Shown here piece by piece: positions 10,741 to 19,690 of a stretch of DNA of 64,000 nucleotides (positions within the stretch are counted from its first letter, which is position 1; every line of letters starts with the position of its first letter). The translations under genes were made by a program, and so were the position numbers. The notes under the pieces are model-generated. The model was not told the origin of the DNA. It made no database searches and worked only from the letters and a program-made list of their open reading frames with translations. This stretch comes from Stereocaulon alpinum (Eukaryota; Ascomycota; Lecanoromycetes; Lecanorales; Stereocaulaceae): the NCBI GenBank assembly GCA_018257865.1, contig JAEUBA010000098.1, positions 43,401-107,400 of the forward strand. The letters are read 5' to 3'.

Positions 10741-11569
10741 GGAGCCTAAAATAGATCCCCTAGCCTAAGTTAGCTTAAGCTACTAGGCTGGGGGAGCGTT
10801 CGAGGAGGGTGAGATGCGGTTTTTACGTAGTGGGGAGTGAGGAGAGGAGGAGGAAGGTGGCGAGGGTGGGGCCGGCGATGGAGGTGCCTATAATGAGAAT
10901 TTTGGGTGGGGTTGGAGAGGCTATGATAAACAGGAGCTTAGGGGTTTAGGCGGGAGGCGAGAGAAGGGTGGGATGGGTGCTGGGTAGGCGTTTGATTCTT
11001 ACAGGATGGGAAGAGATGGGGGCGTCGTCGTTCTTAAAGGAACAGCAAATAACATAATCGTCATTGTTTGGGGAGTGTTCAACAACATGCATTTGCTCGA
11101 GATGTTCGTACTCGTACTTCGATCGACGCTTCGCGGGAATGGAGCAACTCGATGCGGGACGTCATACGGGAGCCCCCTGCAAGATGATTATACCATCGAG
11201 TAAAACCTTCACGCTGCCATCAGGTGAGCCGCCGCCGTCCCCGCGGCCCCCTTTATTGGGAGTAGTACACCCACCAGCCGGGGGCCTCTGTAATGGCCTC
11301 ACAATCAATTCAAGGCCTTGGTCAGTATCGCAACCGCCAATGAACAATTCCTGCCCATAAAGATTGGTATGACGGAAATTGGTGAATTGGCGTTTGCGCT
11401 GCATATCGCAATGATTCTATAAGTAGGTAGGATGCTTTCAGTAGGGATGACGAAATTCAGGGGCTCCAGGATGACTTCAAAGCTAGTCCCGATCAGGTAT
11501 AGACTTCTTTCAGGGTACTACCGCCTGGAGATTCTCCCGAACCGAGTTGATGACTGCTCAGTGTGATAT
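10741..11569. other. intergenic with one weak ORF (11162-11404, minus)
   Basis: A minus-strand frame at 11162-11404 begins MQRKRQFTNFRHTNLYGQ and continues with a Gly-rich, Cys-containing stretch. It has no recognised motif and I do not call it a gene. It deserves a transcript check because it adjoins the RiPP-like locus and carries an N-terminal KR. The rest shows nothing. Confidence 0.35.
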
Positions 11570-12307
11570 TCAAGCAATACCGCAATCAGGGAATTTTACT
11601 AGTATGATCGTATTGATCGCATCGAAGCCAACGTCGCGATCCTGCAACAGCATTTTCGAACAGTGTTCCGTATGCGCCAAAGGCCCAATGTACCCATCAA
11701 TCGCACTTTTTCCCTTCCCAAGCACCGCTCGGTGGAGCTTTTCCCACATGAACGTGCAATGCCTCAGATGGTACTCCCAGTTGACGTATAGTCCCGTATA
11801 TTCACCGGTCATAGCCTCTTCGTGAGCTATCGGCTGCGTTCGATTGGGGTCGAGGAACCACTCCCAGGTGGTGATGTTGTCGAAAGTGGTCGAGAGCTCC
11901 TCGTCGTAACAAGCGTCAGGTAACCAGCAAAAGGAGATGACGTCAAAATGGCAGCCTCGTGCTCTGGCTTCTTGGGCGGTGCTTCCACAAGGAGAAGTCA
12001 TGACTGCCGAGTCCTGAGTGCGGATGTTGAAGGAAAGAGCAAATATTGTGAGGACAAGTGCAACTAGCGAACAGGACATGACGACTCCTATGGTGAGAAT
12101 AGTGGCTTGACGGTATGCCGGATGCTTGGTTGAACAGCCTGCTTGACTTTCATCAGATGAGGGGAGGCATCCTTGCGACTCGGAGCCAGATACCGAGCCG
12201 CTATCGGTGTCGTCCTCGCTGATGACTGGAATGTATCCACCTTGGCAATGCGATTTAGAACCTCCTGGAGCTACGCAAGTTTTTCTCGAAGGTCTTAAGA
12301 ATCCCAT
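11570..12307 (-). CDS. UstYa-related type II membrane protein with HLRHC and HTEHC motifs
   Basis: 245 residues, intronless, ATG at 12307. After a polar 70-residue cytosolic-type N-terminus comes one membrane span (TIGVVMSCSLVALVLTIFAL) and then a lumenal domain beginning CGSTAQEARARGCHFDVISF. Two HxxHC motifs follow: HLRHCTFMWEKLHRA and HTEHCSKMLL. Paired HxxHC motifs behind a single span are the hallmark of UstYa/DUF3328 proteins, which oxidise RiPP cores or small molecules. The sequence around them (ARGCHFDVISFCWLPDACYDEEL, with Cys pairs) belongs to a divergent subfamily common in fungi and of unproven chemistry. It is the leftmost member of a group of three such genes next to a repeat-peptide gene. 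Family membership is inferred from motifs; the activity is unknown. Confidence 0.75.
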   Translation of the reverse strand: MGFLRPSRKTCVAPGGSKSHCQGGYIPVISEDDTDSGSVSGSESQGCLPSSDESQAGCSTKHPAYRQATILTIGVVMSCSLVALVLTIFALSFNIRTQDSAVMTSPCGSTAQEARARGCHFDVISFCWLPDACYDEELSTTFDNITTWEWFLDPNRTQPIAHEEAMTGEYTGLYVNWEYHLRHCTFMWEKLHRAVLGKGKSAIDGYIGPLAHTEHCSKMLLQDRDVGFDAINTIILVKFPDCGIA

Positions 12308-12952
12308 CTTCGAAATTTGGTAGGATTAATCGTCTAGACGAGGTGTGATTATTATCAAAACTTGGAAGTGACAGTAAACCGGTGGACGATCCCAGTAAAA
12401 AGAAGTTCAAAAGATTTGGGATGTGAAGCAAAAGATATGAAATAGCTGCCGAACGCAGATGTAACCTCGCGTACTTGCATCTCCTGTTCTGGAACCACAG
12501 TGCGAGTGCGGAGCTTGGATATATGTCAGCATCCATGAACAGTAAGCTTCGGTCATTGAATGGACATTAAGCCTGTAAGCTCATTTCAATATGCGCTGCA
12601 ATCGGACGTCCGAGTATGTCAGTAAGATAAAGACGCTCACGTGAGATTAGACGAGCGGATGCATGTGTCTTTTGCCCAGGCGCGTCTCGTGTCATATGTC
12701 CAAATGCAGTGAGTTTTGGACTCGTTCTAGTCGCTCGATCGTCTTTGTAGTGAGCTTCAAGGAGGTCAGCCTCAAGGATGTGGGAACGACTGATCTGAAA
12801 GAGGAGTTCAATCACTCGTCTTTACTGTTCTCACAATGGTCTCTAGGCTAATAAATTGACAAAGTATAGAGATGTTTGAGACACTACAAGCCAAGCAGCC
12901 CGAAAACCTCTCCAATGTAGAGAAAATACGGCTTTCATCTAGCAACGCCTTC
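12308..12952. other. intergenic upstream of the UstYa-related gene
   Basis: Promoter region of the minus-strand gene ending at 11570, and 3' flank of the next minus-strand gene. Short antisense frames only. Confidence 0.4.
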
Positions 12953-13868
12953 TCAGGAATGCTCCTCAATGTACTTCCAAGCAGCGTCCCAGGCTATACA
13001 CTCGTGTGGATTATTCCATCCCGCCACAAGCGCTTGTCCATTGATCTGATCAGGCCACTCAAGAGACATATCTCCTGCACACTGTATACCTTGCCTAATA
13101 TAGTCAAAACAGTGCGAAATATGCCACAGACCGTGTGATGTTGCGTTGGAAGTTGGATCAGTGATGTTCTCTGGGTAAGCTCTCAGAAGCTCTTCTGCGT
13201 TCATCGAACCTTGCAAAACGCCCCAAAGCATCTTTCGTATTGATCCCTAGTACAAGACATTAGTACTTTTGCTTCAAGCGCCCCACTCTCAGACTTTACC
13301 AGGCAATGAAGCTGATGTAACATGCTCACACCGTACATGTCTCTGTCGTTACCTGGCTTCACTGAATTTAGGCCATACGCCTCCGGATCTTCGACGAAGA
13401 TGAAGCCTCGATGGCTTGTGGGAGCTGTAGTGCAGATGAGCAACAGGATCACGATAAATGACAGGGTACGCACGGCCTCCAAGAGCTTCCCAAGCAGAGT
13501 CACTTGCCGTTGAAGGACGCTCCATGTATGTGAGGTCCGAGTCGAAAGATTTGATCTCGCGTGGGACTGGAGCGTTCAGCTTTACATCTGCTCACGATGA
13601 TACTGATGTTTGACAAACATTCTGGTATAGGACTCCTGACAAGACGTCTCTGGTCGAATGTCCTTGACGAATATTGCAATCCAATTGCTGCAATTCCAAG
13701 AAATACAATATTGATAAAGATGACTAAAGCATAGAAATGGCGGGCTATTCGGCTCTTAAAGGGGTCGAGCTTGGTTTCTTTCTCAAATGGCCGTTGTTGT
13801 TCCTCCTCTTGTGGGAGAGAGATGTATACTTGCTTCGCACGCTTTGGCCAGGGCCAAATGAAAGACAT
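12953..13868 (-). CDS. UstYa-family (DUF3328) oxidase, copy 2
   Basis: About 248 residues from four exons, approximately 13868-13634, 13566-13474, 13424-13300 and 13246-12953. The last three junctions keep frame with canonical sites; the first donor (GTCCTAT) is weak. Layout: polar N-terminus, membrane span (FYALVIFINIVFLGIAAIGL), an EIKSFDSDLTYMERPS segment typical of the family, AWEAL, then GFIFVEDPEAYGL, the first metal-binding motif HQLHCL, IRKMLW, and the second motif HISHCFDYIRQ followed by a Cys. Known relatives (UstYa/UstYb, AprY, PhomYc) perform oxidative cyclisations or desaturations on Kex2-released peptides in ustiloxin, asperipin and phomopsin pathways. It shares a promoter region with a second UstYa gene on the other strand, which argues for co-expression. 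Confidence 0.88.
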
Positions 13869-14418
13869 CCTCTATGGCTGTTAGATATTTTCGAGCAGGC
13901 AGATGTGCTGTAGAAAATAGCTATTAGATGGACGCGATTAAATTGAAGCTCATACGCACGGATGTATTACGTACTTAATGGAGGAGTCAATCTTACAGCG
14001 TTTGTGGTCGCCTAACCCAAACCTCGGCAATGCACGTCTCGGGCGCCACGTTCTCACCTGCATTGGCGTCTTCCACACTCATGCGACTCTTACCTCACTA
14101 TACAGGCATGTAAACTCTACATTCAGTGATTTGATTGGGGGACGACTATATTCTGACTAACACTGATGGCGTTCTTTCCAAACAACGTGCGCTCCGAAAA
14201 ACTTATGAAGCCTTCATGACTGATCGAATGTAATCGACTCGGACAACCAACGAAGAAACATAGCTCCGGATGTCGTGAAGTCCGGTGCGATAAGCCGCGT
14301 ACTGCAGGCATAATTCAGATGAGACATAAGCTTATTTGTGTTGTGGTGAAGCATAGGGGTTCTCCCCTGAATCCTCAAGGGAACCCTGGATCCTCTTCAG
14401 CAAATTCTCTGTCTGCTT
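13869..14418. promoter_or_regulatory. candidate bidirectional promoter between two UstYa genes
   Basis: A 550-bp region separates the start codons of two divergent UstYa-family genes. Such head-to-head pairs in fungal biosynthetic clusters are usually co-regulated. No individual binding site can be named with confidence. Confidence 0.4.
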
Positions 14419-15442
14419 ATGCAAGTATTAACAGCGCGAGCGGTCATGGAGAAAGATAGCATTGAAATCGAAGAAACTGGACTACTCTTCAACCAAGGCC
14501 AGGGAATTTTAAAGCGCGGTGACGTCGCATCGAGGATTTATCAATGGCTAAAAATAGGGGCTGGGGTCTTGTTTGGCATCTCTTACGTACTCCTTCTGGT
14601 GCTTTATTACGGGGACAGCAGCAGTAAAACCTGTCTGCTTGGGCAAGAAGGTGATAAAATTCCATGTTTGATTACTTCACGACTGATCTAGATAAGGGAT
14701 ATATGATGATGCTCCGATTGAGTATGCAAATATCAAGTTTCAACGGACCGGTTTCCACGATACGAAACACACTTTTCGCACAGAATATGAGGGAAGACCT
14801 AATGATGGAAATAATGCGGCCTGGAACCGATTGATGAGAGGTATGATCATTGGCACACGGCACGAATATTCTATGCTGAAATCCAACTTGAATAGTGGGT
14901 ATTGCGAGTATATCGGCCGAGGAGAATGCAAAACTTCAGGGTGGCAGTGCGAAGAGTAAGAAAAATCCAAAAGAATACATTGTTGAAATCGAGATGTTTC
15001 ATCAGCTCCACTGCTTGGTGAGAAGCGCCTCCTAGCACAATTTAATTGAACTGACCGTGGGTCAGAAATCCTTGAGGCAGCGATTGTGGGACTACGAAGA
15101 CGGGAACGATCGAGAAGGAGATGCCACACAGAGACAACAGCATTTTGGTAGAGCACTGCACTCTCAATATTATTATTTCCGTGAAATTCACTGACGTTTC
15201 ATTTCCTAGACCATTGCATCGACTACCTTCGCCAAGTGATAATGTGCCATGGGGATCTGACTCCCATAACATTCGAGTGGAACACAGAGATAGAGAGCTA
15301 TCTCGCGCATCATAGCACTGTACACACCTGCAGGAATTTCAACAAGATCTTCGATTGGGCAGGTAAAAGAAACACAGCTGGGATGACTATCGATGGAAAT
15401 CACGAGAATAAGGACTTATCAGTTCCAGAGATGGCAGATTGA
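14419..15442 (+). CDS. UstYa-family (DUF3328) oxidase, copy 3
   Basis: Five exons, 14419-14650, 14697-14840, 14896-15017, 15066-15147 and 15210-15442, sum to 271 codons with every junction in frame. The N-terminus is polar and acidic (EKDSIEIEETGLLF), followed by one span (GVLFGISYVLLLVLYYG). The lumenal part has the family segment EYEGRPNDGNNAAW, then EEENAKL, the first motif MFHQLHCLKSLR and the second DHCIDYLRQ followed by a Cys; the second motif lacks the first His of HxxHC as read here (HFDHC if the preceding exon end is counted, which restores it across the splice junction). An alternative start is the ATG at 14446, in better context. Likely oxidative tailoring of the nearby repeat peptide (inference from context). 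Confidence 0.88.
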
Positions 15443-16186
15443 GGCTAGGACATGTGAAGCATGATGTTTAGATTTCTGGACTGTTCATTCCCTCTCTACC
15501 ATACTCGAAATGTTTACGAACCCAAAAACTTCGTCAGTAGTTGACTAGTAGATCAAATAACACACTTATTGTCGCGCTTGGACGTCAAGAGAGCTCTTTC
15601 CTGGTCCTACCTCGTCATAGTGACTCTCTTGCTGCATGTGACCATGGCTAAAGTCGAAGAATCCCAAGTGGAGCAGTAGACGGTCCACTCCGTGTCGCTA
15701 CGCCTGCATTTCGGAGCTGAGCCTGCTCTTTGCAATGGCGCGTCGAACATACATATCTGACAGACATAAAATTTTCGCTTGGGAATGGTACGATCTCAGA
15801 GCACCTCTGCTTTAATACGCGCAGTCAGCTTTTATCTGACAGACATGACATTTTCGCTTGAGAATGGTACTATCTCGGAGCACCTCTCGCGTATACGCGC
15901 AGTCAGCTTAGATTACCTAACCGAGAAGATTTTCCAAGAAATCCCAATCTTACGTCTCATCTCGCCAAGTGTACTTACCCAGTTATACCCAATCGACAAG
16001 CGAGTTACATTCGGAGCCCATCCCCTTTAGATCGATCATGCTGATTGCAGGATGATGGCCTAGACGAGCCTCCGGCCAACTTTTGGAAGCGGTTTTCTAT
16101 AAGAAGAGGCACTTCCACCTGCTACGAAACTTCAACCTGCCAAACATCCACAGAAGTCAACAAAGAAACTCCTTGAAACCGCCACA
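15443..16186. promoter_or_regulatory. upstream region of the repeat-peptide gene, with TATA box
   Basis: No gene between copy 3 of UstYa and the ATG at 16187. TATAAG at 16098-16103, about 85 bases before the start codon, is a plausible core promoter. The region also contains the 79-bp duplication listed separately. Confidence 0.5.
15754..15909. repeat. 79-bp tandem duplication upstream of the repeat-peptide gene
   Basis: Two adjacent copies, 15754-15832 and 15833-15909, both beginning TATCTGACAGACAT and ending ACGCGCAGTCAGCTT, with about ten differences. They lie 280-430 bases upstream of the ATG at 16187, so they may duplicate promoter elements of that gene. Confidence 0.85.
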
Positions 16187-16946
16187 ATGCAATTCACCAG
16201 CGCGCTTGCTCTGCTCGTCCTAGCCTTCACTGCCACTGCCGCCCCAGTCGTCAATACCGAAGCAATTGTCAATACCGAGCCAGGACCCTACCTGAAGGGT
16301 GCGTTTGAGAAATCTCCTTGAGACGACTGACTAAACGTCGTAGTGCGCGATCCTGGCTGCGAAGCAAAACGCGATCCCAATGGTGGTGGTGGTGGTTGTT
16401 ATGCTTACATTAAGAGTGAGTGAGAGAAGATATACATTGGATAGACTGATATACTGATAGAAAATGATTAGGATCTGAGATCGAGGAAGCCAGCAATGAT
16501 CTCTACTTGAAAAGTCAGTTCTTTCGGCTCTCGGGACCCACGTATTTGGCTTGATCATCTAGCACTGACATCTCGCTAGCTCGTAGCCCCGGTTGCGACG
16601 CAAAACGCGATCCCAATGGTGGTGGTGGTGGTTGTTATGCTTACATTAAGAGTAAGTGAGAGAAGATATACATTGGATAGACTGATATACTGATAGTAAC
16701 GATTAGGGTCTGAGATTGAGGAAGCCAGCAAGGATCTCTACTTGGAAGGTTCGTTCCTGCCGCTCTCTGGAAGTACCTAAGTTGCTTGGTTTTCTGGCAC
16801 TGACCATTCATTAGCTCGAAGCCCCGGTTGCGATGCAAAACGCGAGGCCAATGGTGGTTGCACCTACAAATACATCAAGAGTAGGCTTCTCTATCGCTCA
16901 TAGCCGCAGAAGAGCCAAATGCTGATGATTGTTTTGTCTAGTGTGA
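16187..16946 (+). CDS. candidate dikaritin-type RiPP precursor: secreted Kex2-processed repeat protein
   Basis: Seven exons (16187-16298, 16344-16415, 16472-16513, 16580-16651, 16707-16748, 16815-16880, 16942-16946) give 136 residues; every intron is phase 1 and every junction keeps frame. Residues 1-18 are a signal peptide (LALLVLAFTATA). Three repeats follow. Each has a spacer ending PGCxAKR, then a Gly/Tyr-rich segment: DPNGGGGGCYAYI in repeats 1 and 2, and a variant EANGGCTYKYI in repeat 3. In repeats 1 and 2 the segment ends in Lys-Arg whose Arg codon is completed by the next exon. A helical SEIEEASxDLYL spacer follows. Release by Kex2 would give Gly-rich peptides with two Tyr and one Cys. 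UstYa genes beside it suggest Tyr/Cys-centred oxidative cyclisation (inference). The last repeat stops just after IK; the last exon is only five coding bases and is the least certain. Alternative: an alpha-type mating pheromone gene, but the usual W-C...GQ-C core is absent. Confidence 0.8.
16344..16880 (+). repeat. 235/236-bp tandem exon-intron modules (three copies, last one diverged)
   Basis: Equivalent points in the three core exons lie at 16373, 16609 and 16844, a period of 236 and 235 bases. Copies 1 and 2 are almost identical through the core exon and the following intron (GTRAGTGAGAGAAGATATACATTGG...). Copy 3 keeps the exon 5' half but has a shorter core and an unrelated intron. Confidence 0.9.
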
Positions 16947-18033
16947 TATCAGTACTGTGGATGACTAGTCAGTATCTATGGAGGGATCGCAGGAGATAAG
17001 AATCCGGGGTTCCACTTTGCGTATCATGGTCATCACTCCGTTCCACAGCGTTTCTCTCAAATTGTCTTGCTCACGGAGAGAATAGCGATGGACTGGCTTG
17101 ATTTCGATGGCGGATGATGTGATATTGTTGATATTTAAAAGCCTTTGCGTATCCATAGAAGTTGATGTTCTTTCTCTGTACCTCCATGAATCTAGAAATT
17201 GGGCTGAAGGAGAGAGGGCAATTCTCAGTGTTATAAACCCCACCAGCCGTCATGATCTGGCTTATCTGAAGAGCTGTACAGCTAATTGATTGGGACAAGA
17301 TTCACCAACACAGCACATCTGCCCATCCCACGAGATTCAATCCGCTCACAGTCTCTCTACACGCCCTGCTTCACAGCGACCAGTCCAACGGCTGCATATG
17401 ACAGAAGGATAGCCACGCAAAGTGTTGAAATTCTGTGTGAGACAGAGCGATGCACTAGTCCAGATTGGGCTGAGTTCAAGGGAGTGCTGTATGACTTCTC
17501 AATTTTCCGTAGTAGTAGATTTCTTCCCTACCAATGCCATCATATTATAACCACGTTGCCAACACAAAGCAACTTAATGCACGGAGGAACACATTGAGGG
17601 TCTATTCTCCCTGGATCTGAAGGGGCAATGCACGTTAAAAACAGTGACATTTTCTTATCATACAGTCCACGCACGAAATGAGCTTGTATGGGCGTGTGAA
17701 AAGCATTATCATTCCCCCCCCCCTCCCCCTCTCCCCCCCAAAAACCCACATTAAGAGAGCCGATACGGGATTCCAAGCTTGTCGAAGCAGAGCAGCAAAG
17801 TATTGCCAAGCTCTAGTAAGTCTCAAGCTACTCTATACATGTAAAACTTTACATTTCTCAAGCATCCTACTCGGCCTCCACCTATATTCACGTAGGATTA
17901 AAGGACTCGGAGTGCTGTAGGGGAGAAGTTCGGTAATTCTAATCTGTAAGAAGACTCGCTGTAGGGTCTAATGTATATATATATACGGACGGGATGCAAA
18001 CTCACGCTCAGAGACCACTGATTCAATACAACA
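16947..18033. other. intergenic with a pyrimidine tract
   Basis: No recognised gene. Bases 17715-17745 form a run of C and CT. Short frames on both strands overlap and carry no motif. Any terminal exon of the repeat-peptide gene beyond 16946 would fall at the start of this stretch. Confidence 0.4.
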
Positions 18034-18765
18034 TCACACACTCCCCTCCCCCCAAATCCCCATCCCAAGCACCAAACAATAAATCCCCTGCACAGCCCTC
18101 AAATCCCTCATCCCCCCTTCCCCTTCCCCTTCTCCACTCCCACAACCCACACAACACCCCTCCAACATCGCAATCCGCACCGCATCCAATTCCGCAATAA
18201 ACGCCTTCCTCGAAACCCAATCGTTAATGACATCTCCATGCTCGAGAACTTGGAGATAGTGGTACGCGATTGGACATGTGTTTTTGAAGGAAGTCGGGGG
18301 GGCGGTGGGATCGAGGTTGTGGGTTAGGAGGGTGGGGCCGTCGGCGGCGGCGCCGGAGGGGACTGCATCATGCGGGCGTGGTGTTACGTCAAAGCTTGCC
18401 TTTCGGGACGATGGTGATGCGTGCGAGTTCGTCGCCGACGGGTCTCTGGTAGCGGTCAGAAGGATACTTTGTAAGGAAGCGGAGCTCGAGGGTGTTTGGA
18501 CCATTTGCTTGGTTGGTGCTGGTGGGAGGGGTTTGGACTGTTGTGTTGCTGGCGTTGATTTCTGGGGAATGTTGCGTCTAGGCGCGTGTTGTTTTGATGA
18601 GATACCTGCTGATGCTTTTGAGCTGGTCTGAGCTGGATCATTGCGGAAGGGTTTTAGGAGTTCTGCTCGCTTGTTGTAGTTGGTATGTTCTTCTTCTCTT
18701 GTTCTCGATTTGGCTTTCTTCAGCATGCGTTTTAGACGCTGTACGGTTGTAAGACTGTTCTGCAT
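18034..18765 (-). CDS. hypothetical protein, disordered N-terminus
   Basis: 243 codons, ATG at 18765. The N-terminus is basic (QRLKRMLKKAKSRTREEEH), followed by about 110 residues rich in Ser, Pro, Ala and Gln. A more ordered block (TCPIAYHYLQVLEHGDVINDWVS and RKAFIAELDAVRIAMLEG) comes next, ending in a GEGEGEGG-type tail read from C-rich DNA. The true C-terminus may be spliced earlier than the listed stop. Not recognised. It sits between the repeat-peptide gene and the MFS gene, so a cluster role cannot be excluded, but nothing in it suggests an enzyme. Confidence 0.45.
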   Translation of the reverse strand: MQNSLTTVQRLKRMLKKAKSRTREEEHTNYNKRAELLKPFRNDPAQTSSKASAGISSKQHAPRRNIPQKSTPATQQSKPLPPAPTKQMVQTPSSSASLQSILLTATRDPSATNSHASPSSRKASFDVTPRPHDAVPSGAAADGPTLLTHNLDPTAPPTSFKNTCPIAYHYLQVLEHGDVINDWVSRKAFIAELDAVRIAMLEGCCVGCGSGEGEGEGGMRDLRAVQGIYCLVLGMGIWGEGSV

Positions 18766-19690
18766 TGTGGGTTAGCGGCTAGGTCCAGGGGTTTGTATGT
18801 TTATTTATAAGGTTTTTAGGGTCTGACGTTGGTCAGCTGAAAGAAGTGGGCTGAAGTCTGTAGTATGAAAGCTGAGAAGAATTTATGGAGTGGAAAATCT
18901 ATCAGGAGTACACGATGTTGAAGTATGTGTTACTATACCTATAAAACAATGATTAGACGCCGCACAAAGAGACTTGGTCGTACAATGCCATTGTGAGATC
19001 TGTTCTTGACAAAGAGCAAAGGCAGGGTAAATCTTCGTTCAAGGGCTCAGAGCAAAGGAAGGATCATGAAGTCTCCAGTTGAGTGTGCAACTTCGACAGA
19101 GAGTGGAAGGATTCTCTCACAGCGACGTCGCTTCGGAAGACTGTTACGTGACGAGCGCTTTCAAGAAATGCGAATGATCGCCGAGTCAATAGTCTCATGA
19201 TCTCCCAGTCTCTGCTAATAGACCGAACGGGAGATGGGAGGATCGAGGGCGAGAAGGTGTAATTGCTCATGGTCACGGCGACGGAGAGAGTGCAGGAAGG
19301 TATGATGACGAAGGGTGGGTACCTGTTGCCACTTTGCCAAAGTTCAAAAGTTCTGGACTTCTGGAGAAGGATGGCGACATAACGGTATAGTAGTATTAGA
19401 AGGAAAAGACAGAAGATCTCTGTCTGAATCCTAGAATATATGTAGGTTGTAGTGGTGAGGGTAAGATAATGAATGACTGCAGGAGTCAAACTAGCAGCAG
19501 AGCAATGAACATCTATACATGGGGCATTAATACCTACGCTGCAAGAACCGTATCGTTAACCTATCAACTTTTGCGCTTAGAGACCTGAAGCCGCCTCCTT
19601 GTCTATTTTTCAACTTGAATCAGGCTTCGACTTGGTAAACACTCACATCGTAGGTGAGCCCCGCTTTTAGACCTAGCGCATCTAATCGTC
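18766..19690. other. intergenic, no gene seen
   Basis: Promoter of the hypothetical gene starting at 18765 and 3' flank of the MFS gene. Frames at 19006-19200 and 19064-19489 show no motif. Confidence 0.4.

Noticed and set aside
16187..16946. Reading the repeat-peptide gene as an alpha-factor-type mating pheromone precursor
   Set aside because: Signal peptide and KR sites would fit, but the segments lack the Trp-Cys...Gly-Gln...Cys core of ascomycete pheromones, repeats are split by introns, and UstYa genes lie beside it. Kept as the alternative in the entry.
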